From NCBI GenBank assembly GCA_026214975.1, contig CM047806.1, positions 6,485,822 through 6,549,821 of the forward strand: a stretch of DNA of 64,000 nucleotides. The letters run 5' to 3'. Position 1 is the first letter of the stretch; each line of letters begins with the position of its first letter. Positions 48,516 to 58,897 of this stretch are shown here, in pieces. The notes under the pieces are model-generated. The model saw only the letters and a list, made by a program, of their open reading frames with translations. It was not told the DNA's origin and made no database searches. This stretch comes from Gentiana macrophylla. Lineage: Eukaryota > Streptophyta > Magnoliopsida > Gentianales > Gentianaceae. The position numbers were made by a program, and so were the translations under genes.

Positions 48516-49360
48516 TTAAATTTCAGTGGTGTCCACAAGCATGTCAATTATGTGATTCTTCAACCCTTTGTCGGGATAATTTAATCTATCAACTTTTTGC
48601 TCAAGTTTGTGGGTGTAATATGTTCCCGCTAATCGCCCATTGTTGAGTATACTTTCGTTCAATGCCGTCTTTGGCTTAATTAGGCAGGCTTTGTTTAAAT
48701 CCTTCCATGCATTTTCAACCATTTTGTCTAACCTCTTCATTGCCTCTTCTTTTGTTACTCCATATTGCTTCATGTAGCTATCAATCCCTGTTGTATTTTG
48801 GCCCTTTTTTTTGTCATTCTTGAAAACACAGATCAAATTTGATGTATTAATTAATTAATAAATGAGTTATTATACATATATACTACAAAACACCCGGGGG
48901 CATGGATCTACGGCAAGAAACTAGTGTATATACGTACCTCGTAGCCACAAATGTCGTTGACAATTCGGCAAATAGTGGCACTTGCTTTAAGAATATCAGG
49001 ATTAGTTTTCAGCCATTCAAATTCTTCTTTTGTTGCCGACTCTATTCCGATAAGAGACGTGGTGACAACCATGAAGTAGCCACTTGTAAGCAGGGCATTT
49101 TCCAGGTACTCTTCGAAAGGGGTGCGGATCCTCTGCTTTTGTATCCCAGCTTTTCCCAGCTTTTCACTAGATATTCAGGTGGATATCTGTGTTCGTTTTT
49201 TTTATTTTATTTTTCACTAGATATCCACCTGGATATCTAGTGAAAAGCTGGGTAAAGCTGGGATACAAAAGCAGAGGATCTGCACCCCTTCGAAAGAGGG
49301 AGTATGTCCTTCAATAAACCACTTTGCTTCAGTGTAATAGCTCTGAGTTAGTTCTATCAT
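48516..49360 (-). pseudogene. terpene synthase 3' fragment (last two exons)
   Basis: - strand exons 49360-48938 (with a MITE inside) and 48818-48516 (natural stop). They read YYTEAKWFIEGHTPSFE, then ENALLTSGYFMVVTTSLIG, then ASATICRIVNDICGYE, then GIDSYMKQYGVTKEEAM and AWKDLN. This is the class I terpene synthase alpha-domain C-terminus, where the NSE/DTE metal site (here starting NDICGYE) binds Mg2+ with the prenyl diphosphate. Without the MITE and one copy of its target repeat, the first exon would be 246 nt, close to the usual size for that exon. The DDxxD exon and all earlier exons are absent, so it cannot make an enzyme. Confidence 0.85.
49120..49287. mobile_element. 168-bp MITE in a terpene synthase exon, Mutator type
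   Basis: Near-perfect inverted repeats of about 72 bp start GGGTGCGGATCCTCTGC at the left and, reversed, GGGTGCAGATCCTCTGC at the right. The exact 9-bp direct repeat CTTCGAAAG is at 49111-49119 and 49288-49296. The whole unit is almost a hairpin. It interrupts codons just before the EYLENA stretch. Confidence 0.93.
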
Positions 49361-50407
49361 CTGTAAAATCACAAACGAACCAAAAATAAATGTTGGCTTC
49401 CTCGGTTTTTGCCAATGTTCAAGAATATATAAAGAACCAAGAAGAAGAAGTGTATCGGTACTGTGATTTGCTTCAAGCACAATCGCAGTATATATATTCC
49501 TACGGAGTTTAGCAGAAGAAGAAAGATTACTAAAAGGAAAAGAAAAATCAATCTATAAATGGTTCAAAGACGCGTACGAGTGTTTAACATTCCGACTTTT
49601 AATAAAACGCTAAAATAGTAATTGATTGTATTCACTACGACCTAATTATTATTTGTCTTTTATTTAATTAAAGTATAGTTAATTAAGTAAAAGTTCTCAT
49701 ATAGGTGTGAGACATAAATATCTTGTCAACTCGAATACCTCATTCAGAACATACCAGGACGGCGGTCTAAGCAGTTAACCGGACTATTTATGACTCATCT
49801 AACGCTATACACAGGGCGCAGAAGTGCAGGCGTTATAATACCCAACATTCCAGAATAAAATTATTTCCTACTCAAATTCGTTAAAAAAAAATAATAGGTG
49901 TGAAATTAACCTGATATTACTCGCACTTTTTCTTCTTCGAAAGATCCTCAGACTCCAGAAACGCTTTCATTTATAAGAAAAATACATACACGTATGATAC
50001 TTGTGTTGTCTTGCACATGTCAATTTATAACCTTTCTATGACGGTCGTACGTATAATTTGTCCCATTTTTATATCTATAACCATGTAAATATATGACTGC
50101 GATTAAGTAAAAGTATTAAATAAAAATATAAAGTGAAAAGTGAAGAGAAAATCACATTCTTTTCCTTCAGCTTTTTCTCGTCTTTTTATAAGTTACTCAA
50201 GAGTATTTGTTATAGAAAAATTCAAATGTAGTATTTTAATTGCTTTAAGAAAAGTATTTGTTCCTTTCAAAAACAAAAAAAAAAAAAGAAAAGTATTTGT
50301 AACAACCCGAGTTTTCATAAAGGGTATAAATGTAAAGAGGAAATTTAATTATTATTTTTGTCCTATTTTATATTAAACCTAAAAGGAAAATAATTAAAAT
50401 GAATTAA
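49361..50407. other. spacer inside the 3.6-kb block
   Basis: Intron-like sequence upstream of the terpene synthase exons, then AT-rich sequence. I searched for the preceding exons (DDxxD, RxR motifs) on the - strand and saw none. TGTAACAACCCGAG at about 50,299 resembles a Gypsy LTR start, but no partner was found. Confidence 0.45.
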
Positions 50408-50416
50408 TTATATTTA

Positions 50417-51461
50417 GGGAAAATTTGTATAAAGGGTATGGGACATTTGCTATTTATTAAAAAGGGTAAAAATATTCTATAATTTATAAAACGGGTGCAA
50501 GGAGGTTTAAAAATTATTATAAAGGGCACAACGTCCTTTATAATAATTTTTAGAATTCCTTACACACTTTTTAAAAAATTTAAAATATATGTAAATAAAA
50601 GATAAAGCAAATATTCAAAATAAACTATTATGATTAAAATATACATACAATAATAAAATAAAAATAAAAAATACATTATTATTCAAAAAATATAGCATAA
50701 AAAAAATACAAATACAAAAACAACCCTCACCTACGTCACAGCCCATCTCGGTTCCTTATTATTTTTTTCTGCTAAAAAAAAGGGTTTTTTTCCAAGAAAA
50801 CAACACCTCCACCCACCTCATCCGCTAAAATTTTCCACACCCTACCCAACCCCACAAAAAATAATTTTGTCGTAAATCATTTTCCTGAGCTTTTTGCAAT
50901 CGTTAATGAGTTTAAAAAAAAAAATAATCTCACACCCTTCCTCGAGAATTTTCCTAGAGTCAAATTTACATATGGCATTGTATCGAACGCGAAAAAAAAA
51001 AAACTTAACGAAATGATTTACACGTCAAATAATTATTCAGGGGTAGGGGTAGGGCGGGAAAAATGTTAGCGGATGGATGGAGTGGGTGAGTGGAGAAAAA
51101 CAAAAATTTCAGAGGAGAAAAAATAATCACGAGGACGAGGCGGTGATGTGAGCTTTTTTTTTTTTTTTTTTTTTTTTTTGTTTTTATTTTCGTGTTTTCA
51201 AAGTTTAAGGTCTTTTTATTTTATTATTTTCTAGATTTTTTTATTTATTATAATAACATGTATTTTGAATGTATTTTTCCATTTGTAAAATATTTCAAAA
51301 TTTGTAAAAAGGGCGTAAGGAAGTTAAAAAATAATTATGAAGGGAGTTATGCCCTTTATAATAATTCTTAAACTTCCTTGCACCTTTATTACTAATTTCA
51401 AAATATTAACACCCTCTTTAATAAATAGTAAATGTCACATGCCCTTTATACAAATTTTCCC
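50417..51461. mobile_element. 1,045-bp foldback element, Mutator type
   Basis: The ends GGGAAAATTTGTATAAAGGG are inverted and the similarity runs inward for at least 165 bp (ATTATAAAGGGC blocks on both sides). A weaker inner match (CCACCCACCTCATCCGCTAA against GTTAGCGGATGGATGG) makes most of the element a long hairpin. The exact 9-bp direct repeat TTATATTTA flanks it at 50408-50416 and 51462-51470. No coding sequence. Confidence 0.9.
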
Positions 51462-51786
51462 TTATATTTAATTAAGGGAATGAATTGCTTTAAATTAATA
51501 GAATTAATTATGAGTATTCAAAGGAAATAATACCATAATTGATCCCATTAATCAGATGTTAGTTTTTCTGAAAACTAAGAAAGGGGCGACGCATCAACTG
51601 GGAGAAATGTTTAAAATGAAATTCCCAATCGCAAGGCTAAACGGTTGGTTATTTGGGTAGACAATAGTAGAAGAAATTGATCACCGGGATAAGACGATCG
51701 TTCCCACGGTTTTCGTTTTCAATACGGTAAACTTCGTTCTAGCCCTAAAATCTATATTCGCTTCCGTTCTTGAGGAAAACTGGGTT

Positions 51787-52581
51787 TTAGTTGATTAGAT
51801 TTTTAATCTTAGGCATGGTGAGCCTTACAACAGCCCTACATCCCCAAACTCGTAGATAACTCAAGTTTGGCTTCTTTTTGAACCAAAGTTCATATGGGGT
51901 AATAGGATTCCTTTTGTTAGGAACTCTATTCAGCAAATAACAAGCCGTTAACATGGCTTCTCCCCAAAATCCCTCACTCAAGCCTGAGTAAGATAGCATG
52001 GAATTAACCATCTATTTAAGAGTGCGGTTTTTCCTTTACACTATACCGTTTTGCTGTGGTGTGTAAGGCGCCGTAACCTCATGTATAATCCCACATGACC
52101 CGAAAAAGGTTGGATCAAAGTATTCACCACCTCGATCGGTACATAACTTTTTAATTTTAGAAGTTAATTGCAACTTAACTTCACTTTTATAGATTTTGAA
52201 TTTATCAATTGCCTCATCTTTAGAATGAAGTAAAAACACATAATGAACCGAGTGCAATCATCTATAAAAGTCACTACATATCTTTTGTTGCCAAAAGAAT
52301 GTGTAGCACAAAAGTCACATAGATCACTTATGGACAAGATCCAAAAGCGAAGGCGACCTTTCAACACTATGAAAAGGTTGTCTAACAATTTTGTTCAACA
52401 TACATGTATCACATTTATTTACATTCATATCAAAAGATGGAATCAAATCATGTTTAGACATTAATAACATGCGTTTGTAGTGAACATGTCCTAACCGAGC
52501 ATGCCATAAAACAGAAACATTAACATCATGATTCATACAAACATTATTCACAACATCATGCTGAATGTTAAGCATAAACAT
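51787..52581 (-). pseudogene. integrase of the outer Copia
   Basis: - strand pieces: HARLGHVHYKRM and CDTCMLNKIVRQPFHS (zinc-binding), VVTFIDDCTRF (core), LCTDRGGEYF and APYTPQQNG, then FWGEAMLTACYLLNRVPNKR and LRVWGC. The order is correct for copia, with frame changes between the pieces. The reading ends at the border of the 3.6-kb block. Confidence 0.88.
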
Positions 52582-52736
52582 ACCATTACAAAGATAACCA
52601 AAAATCCTATGAATACACCAAATTTACTTAAAATGTATTTGTCGATTCAAAGACTTGTTTAAAACCATCTTTACATAACAAACTTCACGAAACTAAGTTT
52701 TTTGGATCCCCGGAACAAATAGTACATGTTTTAAAG

Positions 52737-53858
52737 TTACAAATTTGCGTAACTAAAAGGTAAAACAACAGTTCCTCTTCCACGAATGGCGGCCTTTGAC
52801 TCGTTTCCCATAAAAATCATGGATCCATCGTTAACAGGTTCATAATCTTTAAACCAACGTTGATCCTTGCAGACATGCCTTGTCGCACCCGAGTCAATCC
52901 ACCAAGCAACATCATCATCCTGCACATAAAATGCCTCGGAAATTAGTGGTACATAATTCATATCAGAATTAAATCCACAAACAATATTCTGACCTTGATG
53001 TTTAGGAGCACATTGGTCCTTAGACCCTTGCCCCGAACTGTTGTTTGGCCCTTTCTGATTTTTGCCAAATCGACAATCAACCTGAAAATGCCCAACTTTC
53101 CCGCAAACCCAACAAGCACCTTTCGGTTTCTTGTTGGCATCTTTGCCGTTGTTTTTAGATGATTGCCCTTTTCTTTTCTTCTGGTTCTTTTGAGAACTTT
53201 CCCCGGTTTCAACCATATTTATGGAAGTCGAATCCATCACCTCTTTACCCTTGGTTTTACCGTTCTATTGCGCCCTTAGAGATTCCTCTATACGCAAAAG
53301 TTCTACCAAAGATAATTCTTCTTTCTTATGTTTCAGAAAATGTTTAAAATATTTCCAAGATGGTGGCAATTTATCAATTATACTCGAAACAGAAATAGAC
53401 TCATCCATTTCCATTTTATGCTGTGCAAATTGACCCAAAATGCGAAGAAGTTCATTGTACTGTTCCATTACCGAACGTGAATCCACCATATTATATTTCA
53501 TGAAGTTTCCAACCAAGAACTTTTTACTGGATGCATCTTCATCCATGTATTTTGATTCTAAAGAATCCCAAAGTTCTTTGGCAGATTCAACATTTTGGTA
53601 AATATCGAACAGAGCATCAGACATACCGTTTAGAATGTGGCCTCTACAAATGTAGTCATCATTCTCCCACTTGTTCTTCTTCCTCAATTCTTCCAGAGGT
53701 CCGTCCTCCAACACTTCCGGCATCGGTGTGCTTAGTACATACACCACCTTCAAAGTTGTCAACAAGAAATGCATCTTTCTCTGCCATCTTCTGAAATTTA
53801 CTCCATCGAACTTTTCCAACTTCCCAAAATTTGCAGTCATTTCTTTGACACTCGACAT
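52737..53858 (-). pseudogene. gag and protease of the outer Copia
   Basis: The likely Gag start is the ATG at 53,858 (MSSVKEMTANFGKLEKFDG), only about 27 nt inside the LTR. Gag continues to about 53,265, where a stop separates it from a second frame. That frame carries the CCHC knuckle CWVCGKVGHFQVDC and the aspartic protease motif WWIDSGATRHVC. It is Ty1/copia type. The in-frame stop makes it probably inactive. Confidence 0.9.
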
Positions 53859-53884
53859 TGTTAAACTAAATAAATTTTGTAGAT

Positions 53885-54638
53885 TGTTGAACAATTGGGG
53901 TTTGGATAACAACAACAATGTCGAAAACGCAGGAAAAACTAAAACGCAGAAATTTGATTTGCTTGATATGAACGTAGAATCATGTAAACACTTTCCTACA
54001 AAAGTTATTTGCCCCTTACTGAATGCCTAGGGTGTCACAAATACTTTGTGAGATAAGACTACGTTTTCCCTTCAAATTTAGGCACAAAAGATGAAGAATA
54101 CTCTTGGAGATAGTTTGTAATATGTTTTTTCTCTCAAAGATGAATGTGCACTTTTCCTATGTTTAAAGCACTCCAAAAGATCAGATATATAGGTTGAAAA
54201 ACCGACCTTTTATGTATACAACCTTTGGAAAACAAGTTACATACATAAAACAGTTGAAAAAGATGAAAAGACACACCATTTCAGAATTTCGGGCCACAGG
54301 CGGGCGCCTGTGGCCAGCCTGTGAAAACCAAAAATCGACCAAAACTTTCTGATCAAATTTCTGTACAAAAAATTCCCACAGGCGGCGCTTTATAGTAATG
54401 ACGACAGCGCACCACACTGTTTCTCCAAATTCTGAATTTTGGTCCTTTAAGTGGATTTTCAGTCCTTTAAGTGTTTTTCCCGAACTATACTTGATCATTT
54501 AAATCCGCAAACTCGTAAATACTTATATGAGCGTACACTCCGTACCTCCAAACTCATATTATAGCATTCCGAGTTCACCCATCTTTGTACCAAACCCCGA
54601 TTACATAAATGAACATGGTAACACTTAAATCCCCAACA
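53885..54638 (-). repeat. 5' LTR of the outer Copia
   Basis: 754 bp, partner of 29175-29923. The 54,291-54,420 stretch is the only strongly divergent part and contains a GC-rich palindromic word (CACAGGCGGGCGCCTGTG). Confidence 0.92.
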
Positions 54639-55800
54639 ATATTTTAACGGTGAAAGTTCTTCCATGGCACTAAGGTCGATTTTGAATTACGGGTTCTACC
54701 AATGTTCTTGCGCTAAGGTCAAACTGGCTATGAAAATGATGAAGTTAACGGGCACGGGTACCGGCACCACACATCTATTGTGTCTGGCTGTGAAAATGAT
54801 AACTTTTACGAGCGCCGGTAATGGCACCACAATGTGAATGGCACCATGGTGCTCTGAAAGTAGCCACTAAAGACGGCCAATATTTTACTTGTACTGGAGT
54901 AGTATTTTTAGCTTATCTTTCGTACAAGTGATTACTTTGAGATATATACCATGTTTAGAACTAAATCCTTAAACCAATTTTATCTGGTATTGCAAATTGT
55001 CTGTAACATGTTTGTGAGTTGCAGAAGCCCGAATTATCTTTTTGAAAAAATCAGAAATTGTTTTCAACAGCTTAATGTACATCTTTTACTTGTAGTTATA
55101 ATTCCAGAACTCTGAAGTATAAAAATAAACTGGTCACAAAAATGTACATTCGAAGATTTCAACACCATTGAGACTCAGTCCGAAAGTTCTGCAGCATATC
55201 GGACTTTCATTACCTGCGATTGCCCTATCCGATCAGTATCAAGGAACCTGCACTAAAGATAAGAGAATTACCCTTTAGATAAAGTCAATGCATTTCTTAT
55301 TTTGTTGCCTCGAGTCCTACTGACGATCAGCAGTAATGGGCGTAGTTACTAAGAAGAGTATAGTTTGATCCACATTCACTGACTTTAAGTGACATGTTTG
55401 ATTCATCAATCTTTGCAGAAGACCAAGGATATTGATAATTTTGAGCAACAGAACCAACTTGTGAAGACGATCTCTGCATTCGATAGATGGCCCCTACTAC
55501 GTCGACTTAGTTGTCTCTCAAACACTTGAGGCCGCTGTTTTGGTTTGGAGCCCTTGAAAGATTTTGTTTTAGCCATGTAACTTTGGGTTAGAAGGGTACT
55601 CGGTGTAAATACGATTCACCGAGCTCTGACCACGCGTACAGGAGTACCGGAAGGACAGAGATGTTGATGAAGAATTATCTGGTTTTGATATGTCAGAATA
55701 TTAGTGTTGTGGACTGCTTTGAGCTGTGTAAAGTGTGTATTCCTCGAAATGTCCGCTACGAGCTTTCGGGCTTAGATCATTTATTTATTTGTTGCTGGTT
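54639..55800 (+). other. possible terminal exon and 3' UTR of an unrecognised gene
   Basis: After CTTTGCAG at about 55,419, a frame reads KTKDIDNFEQQNQLVKTISA and ends with LSCLSNT and a stop near 55,527. AT-richer UTR-like sequence follows. At 54,690-54,840 the word GGCTATGAAAATGATGA (or TGTGAAAATGATAA) is repeated next to CACGGGTACCGGCACC-like words. I recognise no family, and no upstream exons are visible. Confidence 0.25.
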
Positions 55801-56064
55801 TTCTTGATGTATGAATGCACTGTGTAGACATTACCTTGAATTAACAGTTGAAGAATCAAACATTATCAGCTACATCGTCATCACACACAATATTCACACT
55901 TACAGTTGCAAAATATCAAATGCTGGGAGCTTGAAAAAAATTCATATAAACATACTGATCAAGCCCAAGAATCACAAGTCACAGATTCAAAGCAATGAAT
56001 ATTAAAGCTGGTACCAACCTCAAAACAAGCAAAATTTCTTAAGTAGCACCAAATTTCATCAAAG

Positions 56065-56395
56065 AGGCCTATTACTAATTCAATATAAAGAAACGGAATC
56101 ATTTACTAATAATAATGTGGTACAATCAATTTCAGCCGTAAACTATAACCAGTAACCACGTTCTTCTTGTTAAAACGTGGAAAGATGACAAATTTAAAAT
56201 AAAAAAAAATATATATGATTTCTGCATACTCCACAATTATTCTAACCGGTAACATGTGATGGAAGGATGACTATTACTAATTCATTGTAAAGAAATGAAT
56301 CATTTACTCCAGTGATATAATGATGTGGTACAATCATTTTCATGCATAAACTCTAACCAGTAACCACGTTCTTTTTGTTGAAAATGTGATAAAAA
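56065..56395 (+). repeat. direct repeat of about 125 bp
   Basis: TATTACTAATTCA, GAATCATTTACT, ATGTGGTACAATCA and AACCAGTAACCACGTTCTT occur in the same order at 56,068-56,190 and 56,265-56,390, about 195 bp apart. Non-coding. Confidence 0.75.
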
Positions 56396-56399
56396 CATG

Positions 56400-58268
56400 G
56401 CATTATTAATTTAAAACAAATTAGTTTTGTCATTATCTTCCATTATCTATTTGATGTCAAGAAATACGTTTTTTTTCATTATTTCACCAAAAATTGATGT
56501 AGCACGTCAAAGTCCATTATTATATTATAACCACTCAATAGCCATGTGGGCTTTATTAAGAGTAGGTTTATACATAAATGGTTTTTTTAGCCTCTATAAA
56601 TAGTCTATGTATTTCTAATGTTTGTAATTATGTAAACTTGAATCTTTTTTCTTTGAGAACGAATTATCTTTAAGTTTGTATTAGTTCGTTTTATCCGTTT
56701 GTTATAGATCTTCTACATCAAAAAAGAAAGCAGAGTACAACCTAGATTCTTTTCTTTTGTTTATACAGTTCATGTGTAAAAAGAAAAAGCTATCAAATGT
56801 TGATTTCTATCTATAAATATAATTGGAGTACTCCTTGCGGAGTTGTAAAGAAATGGAGAGCCCAGGCCGGACCTACAGTGAGGCCAGAGAGACGGCCGTC
56901 TTAAGCTCAACTATGTCGGGAGGGCCCAACGGTACATCTTTTGCTAAAAAAAAAAAAAAATCTGTATTGATTCAATCCGATCCAACCTATTATAATATTT
57001 TTTTTTTTTTTTTTTTTTTTTTGATAAAAGCCCAAATTTTTTTTACTCAAATCGATAAATGTCCCAATAAAAAAATGAGAGATTGAGGGAAAAGTTCTTT
57101 TTTAATTACAAAATAAATAAACATGACACACTCTTTTTTTTAGTTGCAAAAATGACAAAAAATTACAGACGAACAAAAATACCCCTTTATAGAAGGGACG
57201 CGCGCGTATAAGACTAAGGTTTGCGTACAATACTGTTCATGTTCTCAAATTCAGTATATAATATTTATTATTTTTTTCAAACATTCGTAATTTTGATTTC
57301 TAACTCCGATATCGAAATTTTTCACCAAAATTCATATTTTTTGCTCTTTAATTTGAGCCCAAATACGATCTCCTTCCGAGCGTATATTTTGAAAGGCGAA
57401 AAAATATTTGTATTAAGCTGGGCGTTTTTTTTATAAGCGATAAGTAGCTTTTGATTTAGAACACCGATCATCAAAATTGTTTCACCAATGCTCATATTTT
57501 TTATCTTCATTTTGAGACCGCGTTTGATACCTTTTCAACGTAGTATTTGAAAGCCGAATTGAATCGCGGCATTTACACTAACACGAGATTAGTATCGATG
57601 TCGATGTCGATCTCATTTAAGCGCTTAATTCAAGTGACTACTTCAAGACACACATATAAATTCATTTAAAGGCTTAATTCAGTGGATAAGGAGGGAATAT
57701 AATACCCTAAAAAAATAGAAGAAAGAAGAATTTATAGATTGAGATAGAAAGAACTCAAGAGAGTGAAAGGATATGTGCGCAATGAAATGAGTCAATTGAG
57801 AGACATAATGTATTTTGATGACTAGAAAGAATTAAGAAAATAGGTGTAGAGAGATCGGAAGCCGGAAATAATATTAATCAATTCATTTTATTCACTCTTA
57901 TCTTAATAATATTAATTCTTTATCAATATAATATTTCATTAAAATTTCTCTAAACAATAATTTCTTCATCTACACAAATTTCAACTTATTTATAATCATT
58001 ATTTCACTTTATTTCTCTCACAAATCGTTTTTCATCTACACAAATTTCAATACAAGATTTCAATTATTCCGATCACAAAATCATATTACATAGCTGACAA
58101 ACAAATTACAGTTGTTCCAGGCACAAATTCAGAAGTCAAATAAAGAAAAAAAACTGGAAAGCACTACAAATTGAAAAAGTAAAGCCCAAATCGACATTTA
58201 CATTCACTCGAATTCAAACTATGTGGTTCATATTCATTCACACGGTACAATTCCTTAAATGGAGTAAC
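56400..58268. other. gene-poor AT-rich region
   Basis: No gene supported. It contains a CAGGCCGGACCTACAGTGAG patch followed by an A-run at 56,863-56,960 and a T-run at about 57,000-57,022. Another AAAAATACCCCTTTAT word at about 57,175 resembles the ends of the MULE-like elements. Confidence 0.45.
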
Positions 58269-58276
58269 CATGCAAG

Positions 58277-58551
58277 CAATGACGGACCGAGGAAAATTTT
58301 TCAATGGAGCCAAATTATATATATATATAATAAAAAAAGTGGAAAAAGACTCTACAGCCAAGTCTCAAACTCATGACCTTAAGATAAATAACAAAACTTC
58401 TAAATAGTTGAACTAAATGAATAATTGTTGTAGAAATTGTCTGAAATAATATACAACCAGTTTTATTATAATAAGAAGGGTATATTAGTAACGTCGTCCG
58501 GAAATTTGAGTGGGGCCATGCACCCCACCCTTACAACTGAGTCCGTCCTTG
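58277..58551. mobile_element. 275-bp hAT-type MITE
   Basis: The ends CAATGACGGACCGAG and, reversed, CAAGGACGGACTCAG form an imperfect TIR. The exact 8-bp direct repeat CATGCAAG flanks it at 58269-58276 and 58552-58559, as expected for hAT. Non-coding interior with a TA run. Confidence 0.85.
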
Positions 58552-58723
58552 CATGCAAGAATCACCCCATGATTCCAAGTACGGCAATGCGAAGTGATAC
58601 ACCTCGATAGAGGTGAAGAGTTGCAGCTCATGGCCGAAGTGATATGTTTGTTTTCGTGAAGGCATACAATCTTTCGAATGAGGTATTCACTTGCCTATAA
58701 AAGGCACTCGATGCAGCTATGCA

Positions 58724-58889
58724 CAATGGCAGATCCAGAAATTTCATTCAGCGGAGCCCGTAAATATTTATCAAAGTAAATAAAATTTTTTTACAGGTCC
58801 GAAATATATTTCTATAGATAAAATTTAGAGTATTCTTATTTTTAGTGGGGTCCGCAGACCCCATTGTAGTAAAGGTAGATCCGCCTCTG
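58724..58889. mobile_element. 166-bp hAT-type MITE
   Basis: The ends CAATGGCAGATCCAG and, reversed, CAGAGGCGGATCTACC form an imperfect TIR. The exact 8-bp direct repeat GCTATGCA is at 58716-58723 and 58890-58897. The TIRs resemble those of the neighbour at 58,277. Confidence 0.85.
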
Positions 58890-58897
58890 GCTATGCA

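Larger units (their letters stand above)
48190..51785. mobile_element. 3.6-kb insertion in the outer Copia carrying terpene synthase exons
   Basis: The copia integrase reading stops after LTMPKIK at about 51,790 and resumes at about 48,185. The block between is foreign to the element. It holds a terpene synthase 3' end (48,516-49,360), a MITE (49,120-49,287) and a foldback element (50,417-51,461). I could not find terminal repeats for the whole block, so its vehicle is unknown (Helitron, MULE or ectopic repair). Confidence 0.6.
29175..54638 (-). mobile_element. outer Ty1/copia retrotransposon with nested insertions
   Basis: Matching LTRs lie at 29175-29923 and 53885-54638. On the - strand the 5' LTR is the right one. 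Gag, protease, integrase, RT and RNase H follow leftward in copia order, and a polypurine tract (AAATGGGGGAGG) abuts the 3' LTR at 29,924-29,937. Flanks are TTATT and ATATT, a near match for a 5-bp duplication. Without insertions the element would be about 6 kb. It is interrupted by a 15.8-kb Copia element (30406-46210) and a 3.6-kb block (about 48,190-51,785). Frames carry stops and shifts, so it is dead. Confidence 0.9.

Noticed and set aside
48902..49240. 112-codon + strand frame near the MITE
   Set aside because: It is the antisense of the terpene synthase exon plus the MITE hairpin.
54181..54498. 105-codon frame on the - strand
   Set aside because: It lies wholly in the outer Copia LTR and spans the divergent GC-rich patch.
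56823..57086. 87-codon frame starting at an ATG after a gene-like GC patch
   Set aside because: It consists of a transposon-like CAGGCCGGACC patch, an A-run and a T-run; no domain and no neighbours that fit.
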